The notes under the pieces: model-generated
What the model was told of the DNA's origin: nothing
What the model saw: the letters and a program-made list of their open reading frames with translations, nothing else
The model's database searches: none
Assembly: GCA_036503555.1 (NCBI GenBank)
Contig: DASXWQ010000082.1
Coordinates: forward strand, 186,001 to 250,000
Reading direction: 5' to 3'
DNA length: 64,000 bases
Source: Actinocatenispora sp036503555
GTDB taxonomy: Bacteria > Actinomycetota > Actinomycetes > Mycobacteriales > Micromonosporaceae
Translations under genes and position numbers: made by a program
Part shown: positions 45,849 to 53,565 of the stretch, one piece after another
Layout: every line of letters begins with the position of its first letter
How positions within the stretch are numbered: the first letter of the stretch is position 1

Positions 45849-46930
45849 GGACGCTGCCGGGCACGCCGGCCGCCGACGGCTTCGCGATGCCGGCCGAGTG
45901 GGCACCGCACGACGGCTGCTTCCTCGTCTGGCCGGAGAACGGGTACGCGTGGCGGCACGGCGCCCGGCCGGCCCAGCGTGCGCTCGCCACGCTCGCCAAC
46001 GCGATCGCCGACACCGGCGAGCACGTCACCGTGACCACGAGCGCCGGTCAGTACCCGCACGCACGCTCCACACTGGACGGTCGGATCCGCGTGGTGGAGA
46101 CCGGCAGCTGGCTGGGCTGGGCGCGCGACGTGGCGCCGACGTTCGTGCTCGACGCGACCGGCCGGCGGCGCGGCGTCGACTTCCCGTACGACGGCTACGG
46201 CCGGCGCTCTCCACAGTGGACGGTCGACGACCGGTACGCCGGCCGGGTGCTCGACCTCACCGGCACCGACCGGTACCGGGCACCGCTGGTCGTCGAGGGC
46301 GGCGGCCTGCACGTGGACGGCGAGGGTACCGGCCTGGTCACCGCGGAGTCGCTGCTCGACCCGCGGCGCAACCCCGGGATCCGTTGCGCCGAGGCCGAAA
46401 CGGCGCTGCGCGACCATCTCGGCGTACGCACGGTGCTGTGGCTGGAGCACGGCCTCGCGTACGACGGGACCGGCGGGCACGTCGACAACATGGCCTGCTT
46501 CGCCGCGCCCGGCGTGGTCCTGCTCGCCTGGACCGACGACACCACCGACCCGCAGTACGAGCGGAGTGCCGCGGCGCGGGAACGGCTGGGCGCCGCCACC
46601 GACGCGGCCGGGCGGCGGCTCCGTGTGGTGCCGCTGCCGCTGCCGCGCCCGGCGTACCCGACCGAGGAGGAGGCGGCCGGCGTCGACACGGTGCCGGGCG
46701 GCAGGCCGCCGACCCACCGGCTGGCTGCGTCGTACGTGAACTTCTACCTGGCGAACGGGCACGTCCTCGCGCCGCTGCTGGACCCGGAGACGGACGACGC
46801 GGCACTGGCGGTGCTGGTCCGGCTGTTCCCGGACCGTACGGTGGTCGGCCTGGACACCCGGGAGCTGCTGCTCGGCGGCGGGAACATCCACTGCGCCACG
46901 CAACAGGTGCCGACGGCGCGGGTGGCGTAG
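45845..46930 (+). CDS. aguA: Agmatine deiminase family protein
   Basis: This encodes a 361-residue guanidino-modifying enzyme. The family converts agmatine to N-carbamoylputrescine and ammonia. It opens with GFAMPAEWAPHDGCFLVWPE, matching the family N-terminus. It has the substrate/acid motif WARDVAP (usually W-x-R-D-x-G-P), the catalytic His in GTGGHVDNMACF, and the nucleophile Cys350 in GGGNIHCATQQ at the end. ATG 45845 overlaps the preceding stop. Co-transcription with a TetR-controlled membrane protein suggests regulated polyamine or agmatine handling. The Gly of the RDxGP motif is replaced by Ala, so a related substrate is possible. Confidence 0.85.
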   Translation: MRTLPGTPAADGFAMPAEWAPHDGCFLVWPENGYAWRHGARPAQRALATLANAIADTGEHVTVTTSAGQYPHARSTLDGRIRVVETGSWLGWARDVAPTFVLDATGRRRGVDFPYDGYGRRSPQWTVDDRYAGRVLDLTGTDRYRAPLVVEGGGLHVDGEGTGLVTAESLLDPRRNPGIRCAEAETALRDHLGVRTVLWLEHGLAYDGTGGHVDNMACFAAPGVVLLAWTDDTTDPQYERSAAARERLGAATDAAGRRLRVVPLPLPRPAYPTEEEAAGVDTVPGGRPPTHRLAASYVNFYLANGHVLAPLLDPETDDAALAVLVRLFPDRTVVGLDTRELLLGGGNIHCATQQVPTARVA

Positions 46931-46962
46931 GACGGCCCGGCTCGGGAGATCGCCGGGCCGTC
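46931..46962 (+). terminator. Hairpin terminator after aguA
   Basis: GACGGCCCGG (46931-46940) and CCGGGCCGTC (46953-46962) form a perfect 10-bp stem with a 12-base loop, immediately after the aguA stop codon. There is no T-run. Confidence 0.75.
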
Positions 46963-47394
46963 ACACCACGGAGTCGGACGGGCGGGACCCGCCGGCCGAT
47001 GCGTCAGGGGGTTACACATCGGGACACGACTCCGGCACTAAGTTACGACACCCGATCAGGCGAGGCGACCCCTCGGACGAGTGAACCGGGGTGCCACAGG
47101 CGCGGGCGTACGTTGCCGGTCCCCCATCGGGGTGATATTCGGCAGGTGACCAACAGTGACCGGACGGGTCCGAATGGTGGAACGGAAGCGGACAGCGGGG
47201 AGTCAGAGCCGCCACAATCACACGGGCCAGGGTCACAGCACGTTACGGTATCGCTACCAGCCATGCATGCCGACTCTTGTCGTGCCCTGGACGCTCGGTT
47301 AACTTCCCGTCTGAGCCTGCTGGTCGTTGACCGGATCCGGCTCTGCTGGAAGCCCGGGTGAGCTTGCCGTCGGAACGTCTCTGGGGGGTGGCGT
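46963..47394. other. Gene-poor region between aguA and the GNAT gene
   Basis: This 432-base stretch has lower GC and weaker codon periodicity than its surroundings. The longest plausible frame is GTG 47146 to TGA 47361 (71 codons) with no ribosome site and no recognisable product, so I do not call it. No RNA gene or strong hairpin was seen. It may be decayed sequence or hold a regulatory RNA. Confidence 0.4.
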
Positions 47395-47904
47395 TCACCG
47401 GCAAGCCCCGGGCTCCATCCCTGTCCGGGATCCCTGATCGTCGGCGGCCGTCCCGCCCGGCCGGCGCGACATGTGCACGTCGACCGGGCCCTGCGTCACC
47501 ACGACGAAGCCGTGCCGCTCGTACAGCCGGATCGCGGCGCTGCCCCGCAACACGTGCAGGCCCACGGTCAGGCCGCGCGCGTCGGTCTCCGCCAGCACGG
47601 AGCGCAGCACCGCCGAACCCAGCCCGCGGCGCTGCCGCGCCGGGTCCAGGTAGAAGTGCTCCAGCCATTGCCCCTCGTCGACGGGTCGTACCGTGACGCA
47701 TCCGGCAAGCTCGCCGTTCACCGTGACCACCGACGTGTAGCGCGGGGAGAACGTGTCGCGCAGCCGCTGGCGTACCCGGTGGTCGTCGTAGCGGCCGAGG
47801 CGTTGCAGGTCGGCGCGCATCACCGTGGCCCGCAGCTCCGCGAGCGCGTCGAGATCGGCGGGCACCGCGGGGCGCAGCGCCCAGGCGTACGAGTGCGGCG
47901 CCAT
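47395..47904 (-). CDS. GNAT acetyltransferase with transposon at its start
   Basis: This encodes a 169-residue acetyltransferase. The acetyl-CoA-binding segment LDPARQRRGLGSAVLRSVLAETDARG (about 87-112) carries the Q/R-x-x-G-x-G/A motif, followed by LHVLRGSAAIRLYERHGFVVV. The ATG at 47904 lies on the edge of the 5-bp target duplication, so its native upstream sequence is now at 56713 and beyond, 8.8 kb away. The reading frame is intact, but promoter and ribosome site are replaced by transposon end sequence with no clear Shine-Dalgarno. It is probably poorly expressed. The substrate is unknown. Confidence 0.82.
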   Translation of the reverse strand: MAPHSYAWALRPAVPADLDALAELRATVMRADLQRLGRYDDHRVRQRLRDTFSPRYTSVVTVNGELAGCVTVRPVDEGQWLEHFYLDPARQRRGLGSAVLRSVLAETDARGLTVGLHVLRGSAAIRLYERHGFVVVTQGPVDVHMSRRPGGTAADDQGSRTGMEPGACR

Positions 47905-47907
47905 CCC
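47903..47907. repeat. Target-site duplication, left copy (ATCCC)
   Basis: ATCCC immediately precedes the left inverted repeat and is repeated exactly at 56713-56717 after the right one. Tn3-family elements make 5-bp duplications, so this marks the insertion. Confidence 0.9.
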
Positions 47908-47945
47908 GGGCCGCCCGTAGTTTCCAGACCAAAAACAACGGCAAG
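47908..47945 (+). repeat. Left terminal inverted repeat (38 bp)
   Basis: It begins GGGCCGCCCG and ends in AACGGCAAG. It matches the right end at 35 of 38 positions (differences at 3, 7 and 34). The inner GGCAAG end and 38-bp length are typical for Tn3 elements. Confidence 0.92.
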
Positions 47946-47961
47946 CAGTTGATCTAGGACC

Positions 47962-48927
47962 TCACCTGCAGCGCAGTTCCTCAAGGTGAGGTTCGTCGGC
48001 AGCCGCTTCGGCCGTTTTCCGTGATCCCGGTACGTGGGACGGGAAGTCAGCGCCGGTGTCGGCGGTGGTGCTCGTCGTTCTCGGCGGTGATGCGGGCGGC
48101 AGCTCGGCGGCGCTGCGGCCCTTGGCGGCCAGGTGGGTCAACCCGGAGTGGCGCAGCTGGTGGAGGGTGTAACCGGCGCCGTGCGGGTCGTGGAGCTTGG
48201 ACGCCTGCTTGAACAGGTACTCGGCGCGCGGGTATGACAGCCGGCCCCGGCCGGTCTCCGGGCAGATGTCGCCCAGTGCGGGGGCGCGGCCCCCCGCTAC
48301 CGCGGCACGCCGGTTGGCGAGGAACACCGGCCCGGTGGTGCGGCCCGCCAGCAGCCGAGGCAGCAGCCGGGCGGTCGGGGTCTCCCAGTGCACGTACGCG
48401 CGATCGCCGCCCTTCTCGACGACCAGGGCGCGGCGGAACTCCATGTCGAGGTCGGGCACGTTCAGGCTGAGAATCTCCTCGGTGCGGGCGCAGGTCTCGT
48501 AGAGCATCCGCCACAGCACCCGCTCGCGTAGCGGGTTGCGGTCGTCGGTGAACAGCCGGTCCAGCCGGGCGCGGGGGATGGCCTTGTCCCGGGTCCGGGT
48601 GACCTTGCGGCGTTCCAGGCGCCTGCCGGGGTCGGTGGTCAGCCAGTCCTGGCGGTGGCAGTAGGCCGGGAACGAAGTCAGCGCGGACAGGTCCTTGTTC
48701 CAGGTGTTCGCGGCCCGCTCGCCCCAACGGGCCATCGTCTGCTCGTAGAGCTCCGGGGTCAGCCCGGCGACCGGCAGTCGGTCCCCGGCGGTCTCGCGCA
48801 GCCGGCGCAGGGTCTCGGTGTAGGTGGCGCGGGTGGCCGGATCGTCGCGGAACCGGTCGAGGAACGCGTCGACGGCGACCACGAGCGCCACCGGGCGCTT
48901 GGCGGTCGGCAGCGGGATCACGGACAC
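47962..48927 (-). CDS. Tyrosine recombinase of the transposon, C-terminally damaged
   Basis: This encodes 321 residues from GTG 48927 (MSVIPLPTAKRPV). The N-terminal SAM-like core-binding domain includes FRDDPATRATYTETLRRL. The catalytic domain has the first Arg in YETCARTEEILSLN and the HxxR motif in YTLHQLRHSGLTHLA. Members continue with a helix bearing the nucleophilic Tyr and a tail ending like ARITAEND. Here AEL is followed directly, in another frame, by RITAENDEHHRRHRR and a stop. About 30 codons with the expected Tyr are missing and the annotated frame ends in unrelated residues. ATGs at 49020 and 49080 extend the frame but cross the recombination-site repeats. Its role was probably cointegrate resolution. 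Confidence 0.75.
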   Translation of the reverse strand: MSVIPLPTAKRPVALVVAVDAFLDRFRDDPATRATYTETLRRLRETAGDRLPVAGLTPELYEQTMARWGERAANTWNKDLSALTSFPAYCHRQDWLTTDPGRRLERRKVTRTRDKAIPRARLDRLFTDDRNPLRERVLWRMLYETCARTEEILSLNVPDLDMEFRRALVVEKGGDRAYVHWETPTARLLPRLLAGRTTGPVFLANRRAAVAGGRAPALGDICPETGRGRLSYPRAEYLFKQASKLHDPHGAGYTLHQLRHSGLTHLAAKGRSAAELPPASPPRTTSTTADTGADFPSHVPGSRKTAEAAADEPHLEELRCR

Positions 48928-48948
48928 CTCGGCGGCCTCTTCCGGTGA

Positions 48949-49057
48949 TGTGACACAGAATGTGGCCGAGTCGCCCTCGCCGCGGTGACGGCGTTCCGCA
49001 GGTGGCGGGAGGTGGATCATCGGCTCTGTGACAGAGAATTCGGGATTCTGTGTCACA
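48949..49057. other. Candidate internal recombination (resolution) site
   Basis: A 13-bp motif, TGTGACACAGAAT, occurs directly at 48949-48961, as a one-mismatch copy at 49027-49039, and inverted at 49045-49057. The last two face each other across a 5-base spacer, forming a classic tyrosine-recombinase core with 13-bp arms. The first copy, about 80 bp away, could be an accessory site. Position next to the recombinase start agrees with TnpI-type resolution sites. It could alternatively be an operator for that gene. Confidence 0.65.
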
Positions 49058-49211
49058 CGGTACCGGAGGCGACAGGACATCTGGGCACAAAAAGCGGCCC
49101 GGTGCCGGCGATTCGCGCGTTATGAATGCCGGTCGATTTCGGCACAGGTTTCCGCTGGTTGCAAGGTGTCGCCGGGATGGGAATCAGACGATTCTCACCC
49201 CGGCGAAGCAG

Positions 49212-50645
49212 CTACGGGCGGTTGACGCCCGAGAATGTCTCGACGACCTCCTCCGCGTGGGCGGCGGCGTCGTAGGGCATGTCGCCGATCCCCTTGGCGG
49301 CCGGCACCGTGGTGACGGGCTCCCACAGCGCCGCGGTGTCCCCGGAAGCAAGTGCGAGCAGCGCGTCGCGGACGAACGTGTCGCGGACGATCTGCGCGTC
49401 GCTGGCGCCGGGTCGGGTCTGGCCGACGATGCCGTACATCTCGGTGCCGTGTACGGCGGGCGCTCCCTCGACGGGGCCGATCGACAGCAGATGCGCGTTT
49501 CCGCCTGCGGCGGCGTGCGCGAGCGCACCTTGGGTCTGCGGCAACGTGAAGGAGAAGTCGGTGAGCAGCGCACCGCGGACCTCGACAGGTGTGCGTCCGT
49601 CGACGTCGTAGGCGGCGATGATCTTGCGGGCGCGGCTGCGCGGGATGCGGTTCCGGTTGGCGAACTCCGCAACGAGGGCGTCGATGGTCCCGGGGTCGAA
49701 GTCTTCGGTCCTGTGGAGGACCCAATAGTCGGTCTCGTGGGTGGTGCTGCTGAAGAGGATGTCGACGTCGCGGCGCCGCCCGGACTCGAGGACGTGCATG
49801 GGATGGTCCGTGAGGACACCGTTCGGCTGGGACCGGTCGTCGACGATGGCGATGACGTCGTTGTCGACGCCGTGCGCGGCACCAGGGTCTGACGACTGCG
49901 ACTTGGCCATCGTCTCGGCGAGCAAGTTCGCGTCCACGGAGAGGAGCTGCTCGGGGTCGTCCTGCAGCCCGAGTGCGGTGAGGACGGTGTGGGCGCGTTC
50001 TTCTGCGCCCCAGGCCGGCACCTGGCGTGATGGCATACCGGAGAACGCTGCCAGGTGGTGGTAGAGGCCCTCGGCGGACGGTGCGGCGAGGAGGCTGAGG
50101 GCGGAGAATGCGCCGGCGCTGTGGCCGGTGACCGTGACGTTGTTCGGGTCGCCACCGAATCGGGCGATGTTGTCCCGTACCCACTGCAGCGCGGCAATGA
50201 TGTCCTGCAGTCCGAAGTTCGTCGCTTCCGCGAGTGCGCCGCCGTACTGGGAGAGGGAGAGCCACCCGAACGGTCCGAGCCGGTAGTTCAGGGAAACGCT
50301 GATCGTGCGGCCGGTCGCGGCGAGACCCGACGCGTTGGAGGTGGTCTGCGTGTTCGCGCCCAGCATCCACCCACCGCCGAAGACGTACACGATGACCGGG
50401 AGGAGCTTGTCCCCGGCGTCGGCGGGTGCCCAGACGTTGAGGTTCAGGCAGTCCTCGCTGAACCCGTTGTCGGCCTCGAGCCAGCTGGTGTCCCCGGCCT
50501 GCAGTGGCGCAGGCCCTTTCTGGTCGTAGGGCAGGTCGGGGTCGAAGGGCACGACCTTCGGGCTGCGGAAGCGGTCGGCGGTGGCGTACGGGATGCCGAG
50601 CCACGAGCGCACTGGGCCCTGTTCGGCGGTGTCGATGCTGGTCAT
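49212..50645 (-). CDS. Type-B carboxylesterase (transposon cargo)
   Basis: This encodes a 477-residue alpha/beta hydrolase. Type-B hallmarks: SEDCLNLNVW (63-72), oxyanion-hole GGGW (90-93), and nucleophile Ser176 in GHSAG. THETD (about 292) is the likely acid segment. The catalytic His near the C-terminus is not certain. No signal peptide is visible, so it is probably cytoplasmic, hydrolysing carboxylic esters. Start ATG 50645 gives a normal, somewhat short N-terminus for the family. Base composition is less GC-rich than in chromosomal genes. It is cargo of the transposon with the nearby oxidoreductase, suggesting a small xenobiotic or ester catabolic module. Confidence 0.85.
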   Translation of the reverse strand: MTSIDTAEQGPVRSWLGIPYATADRFRSPKVVPFDPDLPYDQKGPAPLQAGDTSWLEADNGFSEDCLNLNVWAPADAGDKLLPVIVYVFGGGWMLGANTQTTSNASGLAATGRTISVSLNYRLGPFGWLSLSQYGGALAEATNFGLQDIIAALQWVRDNIARFGGDPNNVTVTGHSAGAFSALSLLAAPSAEGLYHHLAAFSGMPSRQVPAWGAEERAHTVLTALGLQDDPEQLLSVDANLLAETMAKSQSSDPGAAHGVDNDVIAIVDDRSQPNGVLTDHPMHVLESGRRRDVDILFSSTTHETDYWVLHRTEDFDPGTIDALVAEFANRNRIPRSRARKIIAAYDVDGRTPVEVRGALLTDFSFTLPQTQGALAHAAAGGNAHLLSIGPVEGAPAVHGTEMYGIVGQTRPGASDAQIVRDTFVRDALLALASGDTAALWEPVTTVPAAKGIGDMPYDAAAHAEEVVETFSGVNRP

Positions 50646-50890
50646 GCGAGAGGGTCTTCCTGGTCAGGCGTCGTCTGCGGCTGGTGAGCCGTCAGCGTCG
50701 GTGGTCGTGTCGTTGGCGGCCTCGCGGTCGGATCGCAGCTGCTGCCAGTGGCGGAGCCGCTCCGTGATCGCTCGTTGTAGCCGCCGGTGGTCGGTTCATA
50801 GAACGTTTCCCAGCGCATGTGGTTGGGGAAGCAGCCGGCCTGCCAGGGGCCGGGAAGCATCATCTACCTCGAACAGGGATGGCGGCTCGT
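50646..50890 (-). other. Gap with possible ORF remnant
   Basis: Between the esterase and YjbR genes is a 73-codon minus-strand frame (50642-50863) starting MMLPGPWQAGCFPNHMRW and then ETFYEPTTGGYNERS, then low-complexity Thr/Pro. The first 35 residues look protein-like, the rest does not. It could be a truncated gene left by cargo rearrangement. No family is recognised. Confidence 0.3.
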
Positions 50891-51250
50891 TCACGATCCC
50901 TGCTCGTTTCGATGTCCTATGGCGAGGTCGTAGGAGTCGTGCACCAGGTCCTCGATCAGTCGCTTCGTCACGCCGGGGCCCGGGCTGACGGAGATCCAGT
51001 GCTGTTTGTCGAGGTAGCGGCCGGACGTGATCGAGTAGTGGTCGCGTCGGAGCGCATCAGCGTGATGCGGGTCCGCCTTCACGGTGATGATCTGCAGGTC
51101 CGGGTTGTCCTCGGTGACGATCAGGAACACCTTGTCCCGCACCTTCCACACTTCGAGGTGCGGCGTGAACGGTCGACCGGTGCTGACGTGCTCGAGCGCT
51201 GCGGCCGCATTCCGGGCGGTTTGCTGCATGTGCTCACCGGAGAGGGTCAC
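50891..51250 (-). CDS. MmcQ/YjbR-family protein, copy B
   Basis: This encodes a 119-residue protein of the MmcQ/YjbR (CyaY-like fold) family: ALEHVSTGRPFTPHLEVWKVRDKVFLIV, LQIITVKADPHHADALRRDH, and YLDKQHWISVSPG, then LIEDLVHDSYDLAIG. These proteins are often called DNA-binding, but their role is not settled. GTG 51250 overlaps the stop of the upstream YjbR gene by four bases (GTGA), so the two are translated together and may form a heterodimer. Confidence 0.85.
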   Translation of the reverse strand: MTLSGEHMQQTARNAAAALEHVSTGRPFTPHLEVWKVRDKVFLIVTEDNPDLQIITVKADPHHADALRRDHYSITSGRYLDKQHWISVSPGPGVTKRLIEDLVHDSYDLAIGHRNEQGS

Positions 51251-51633
51251 TGGTCACGCCTGCCGAACGTTGCTGGGTCCACCGGGCGCTGAGCGCGCGG
51301 CAGGCCCTCCACGACGAGGAGGTACGACTCGGTTATCAGATCGTTGACGAGCTGCTTTCGCAGATCCCCGCCGGGATGCAGCGTGATCCAGTGCTGCTTG
51401 TTCATGTGATAGCCGGGGGTGATGTCCTCGTGCTGCTCTCGCAGTGCCTTTGCATCCTCCGGTGCCGCCTTGACGATAACGATGGATTCACCGGTGAGCT
51501 CGGTCAACAGCATGAACACCTTGTCGCGGACCTTGAACACTTCCCACTCCGGGCCGAACGGATGCTCGAGCCCGGCACCGGGAAGCTCCTGTGCTCGCTC
51601 TCGAGCCAGCTCCTGCAGTTTGTTGTCGTTCAC
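51247..51633 (-). CDS. MmcQ/YjbR-family protein, copy A
   Basis: This encodes a 128-residue paralogue of the next gene: LEHPFGPEWEVFKVRDKVFMLL, IVIVKAAPEDAKALREQH, YHMNKQHWITLHPGG, and LVNDLITESYLLV. GTG 51633 starts it; the frame upstream runs antisense through the TetR gene and is not used. It is divergent from that TetR gene across 75 bases holding a 22-bp palindrome, so it is probably under TetR control. Two tandem, overlapping paralogues on one transposon are unusual. Confidence 0.85.
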   Translation of the reverse strand: MNDNKLQELARERAQELPGAGLEHPFGPEWEVFKVRDKVFMLLTELTGESIVIVKAAPEDAKALREQHEDITPGYHMNKQHWITLHPGGDLRKQLVNDLITESYLLVVEGLPRAQRPVDPATFGRRDQ

Positions 51634-51665
51634 GCGGCTTCCTCGCCCTGGGCTAGTCTGGATGC

Positions 51666-51687
51666 AGTACGTACGAGTGTACGCACT
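51666..51687. promoter_or_regulatory. 22-bp TetR-type operator
   Basis: The arms AGTACGTAC (51666-51674) and GTACGCACT (51679-51687) are inverted repeats with one mismatch around four bases. The site is central to the 75-base gap between the YjbR and TetR genes and 21 bases before the TetR ATG. It probably binds the TetR encoded there. Confidence 0.75.
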
Positions 51688-51708
51688 TGGTCTGACATCG
51701 GAGGAAGC

Positions 51709-52302
51709 ATGCGTCGCGGGAAACCGAATGACCCAGGCCGTCGCTCGCGGATCTTGGAGGCCACCCTCGATGTGATCAAGGCCGACGGGATCAGTGCGGT
51801 GTCGTATCGGGGCGTTGCCGCGCATGCCGAGGTGCCATTGGGGTCGATGACGTACTACTTCCCCACTCTCGAGGACCTCATCTTGAGCGCCTTGGACTCG
51901 ACCCGCAGCGAGCTCGAGCCCCGGTATGCCGCCCCGCTTCGTGATGCTCGCAACCTCGCCGACGTTGTCGACGCGCTCGTTGACGCGACGATTGGCCCGA
52001 CCAGCCCGAGCCTCACCGACATCCGCCTCTACGAGGAGATACGCCATTACGGCGCGCGGGACCCGAAGGTGGCTGCCGTGCTCCAGGCAGTCGAGGACGA
52101 TTCCCTGGTGATGCTTCAGCCCGTCGTCCCCACCAGCATCGCGCTCGCCATCAACGCCCTGCTCTGGGGCTGGTGGAGTCACCGCTTGGCACACCCTGAT
52201 GCGCCGCTCGACGAAGCAACTGTGCGCAAACCCTACGAAGCAATCGTTGGACTCGCCGCGGCCGATCATTCATTCCCCACGAAAGAGCAAACCCGTGCCT
52301 AA
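51709..52302 (+). CDS. TetR-family regulator (transposon cargo)
   Basis: This encodes a 197-residue regulator. The helix-turn-helix region is RRSRILEATLDVIKADGISAVSYRGVAAHAEVPLGSMTYYFPTLEDL (about 11-57). ATG 51709 follows GGAGGAAG. It is divergent from the YjbR genes and directly upstream of the quinone oxidoreductase, whose GTG precedes this stop by a few bases, so they are co-transcribed. It probably autoregulates through the 22-bp palindrome and controls the whole cargo block. Confidence 0.87.
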   Translation: MRRGKPNDPGRRSRILEATLDVIKADGISAVSYRGVAAHAEVPLGSMTYYFPTLEDLILSALDSTRSELEPRYAAPLRDARNLADVVDALVDATIGPTSPSLTDIRLYEEIRHYGARDPKVAAVLQAVEDDSLVMLQPVVPTSIALAINALLWGWWSHRLAHPDAPLDEATVRKPYEAIVGLAAADHSFPTKEQTRA

Positions 52303-53290
52303 GACAATGCAAGCCGTCCGACTGACCGGTCCCGTCACCCCCGAGGAGCTCACCGTGACAGAGGTGCCGCTTCCAGCGGTCGCCGCTGGGCAGGTCCGCA
52401 TTCGCGTACGAGCGTTCGGCATCAACGAGTCCGAAGTCACCAGCCGGAAGGGAAAGTCTGGCCCCGACTTCTCCTTCCCTCGGGTGCTGGGCATCGAGGC
52501 CGTCGGGGTCGTTGATGCCGTTGGGGACGGCGTCGACCTACCCCTCGGGCAGAAGGTCGCCACCATGATGGGTGGCCTCGGCCGCACCATCGACGGCAGC
52601 TACGCCGAATACACCGTCGTCGACGCAGCGAACACGATCCCCTTCGACACCGGCCTCGGCTGGGGCATCGTCGGTGCCCTTCCACAGATGCTGCAGACCG
52701 CCCACGGATCGCTGACGACCGGACTCCACCTGCAAGCCGGCCAGCAGGTGCTCATCCACGGCGGCACCTCTACCGTCGGACTCGCCGCCATCGCGATCGC
52801 CCACCAGCTCGGCGCCACCGTCATCGCCACCACACGCAACGCAGCTCGGGCGGACCTGTTACACGACGTCGGCGCCGACCATGTCGTGATCGACGACGAC
52901 ACCCTCCCGGAGGCCGTTCGCGCGATCGCGACGGAAGGTCTTGACGCTGCCCTCGAGTTCGTCAGCGCGGCAGCGCTTCCGGACATGCTCGCCCTGACCC
53001 GCCCCGGCGGCGCCGTCTGCTTCGTCGGCGCTCTCAGCGATGAATGGACCATCCCGGACTTCTCACCGTTCACGATCCCCAACGGCGTCCACCTCACCAG
53101 CTACGCAGGCGAAGCAGCCGACCTCCCCAATGGCGCCCTGAGCAAGTACCTCAACGCCATCGAAGCCCGCACCATGCACATCGTCATCTCCGACACCTAC
53201 ACCGGACTCGACCAGGTCGCTGCAGCCCACCAGGACTTCGAGTCCACCCACCGTGTCGGCAAACGAGTCGTCGTCATCCCAACACGGTGA
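52295..53290 (+). CDS. Zinc-type alcohol dehydrogenase/quinone oxidoreductase
   Basis: This encodes a 331-residue medium-chain reductase. The GroES-like N-terminus is MQAVRLTGPVTPEELTVTEVPLP, with RAFGINESEVTSRKG. The NADPH-binding fold starts at QVLIHGGTSTVGLAAIAIAHQLGATVIATTRN (about 146-177). No catalytic or structural zinc-ligand cysteines appear, which places it with zinc-free quinone oxidoreductases. GTG 52295 overlaps the TetR gene; ATG 52307 is an alternative. It would reduce quinones or enones with NADPH. Cargo of the transposon, presumably induced when the TetR ligand is present. Confidence 0.85.
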   Translation: MPKTMQAVRLTGPVTPEELTVTEVPLPAVAAGQVRIRVRAFGINESEVTSRKGKSGPDFSFPRVLGIEAVGVVDAVGDGVDLPLGQKVATMMGGLGRTIDGSYAEYTVVDAANTIPFDTGLGWGIVGALPQMLQTAHGSLTTGLHLQAGQQVLIHGGTSTVGLAAIAIAHQLGATVIATTRNAARADLLHDVGADHVVIDDDTLPEAVRAIATEGLDAALEFVSAAALPDMLALTRPGGAVCFVGALSDEWTIPDFSPFTIPNGVHLTSYAGEAADLPNGALSKYLNAIEARTMHIVISDTYTGLDQVAAAHQDFESTHRVGKRVVVIPTR

Positions 53291-53326
53291 CCTCACCACA
53301 GGCGCTCACGAGCCGCTGTTCTCGAG

Positions 53327-53345
53327 CGTGACGTGCGACGTCACG
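53327..53345. terminator. Perfect 8-bp inverted repeat after the oxidoreductase gene
   Basis: CGTGACGT-N3-ACGTCACG lies 37 bases after the oxidoreductase stop, in the 275-base gap before the 3' end of the convergent tnpA gene. A three-base loop is tight, so it is either a terminator hairpin or a protein-binding palindrome. I see no gene in 53291-53565. Confidence 0.4.
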
Positions 53346-53565
53346 TCCTACGCGTCGGAACCGACCCGTCAGCGTCCTGACAACACGCAGCGATGCCAGA
53401 AAGGCGATACCGAACGGTACTGCTCATACAATGACCCGGTCGCCGTAGGTGCCCGGTGGACGATCCCCTAACGGGACACCCAGCTCAACAACCCACCGAC
53501 CACCACGGGCGGCTCATGAAGATCAACTACTTGACCCCTGGTGTCGCCGTTCTTACCAACACCCC

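Noticed and set aside
47146..47361. 71-codon plus-strand frame after aguA
   Set aside because: No ribosome site, atypical composition and no recognisable sequence. Left as part of the gene-poor gap.
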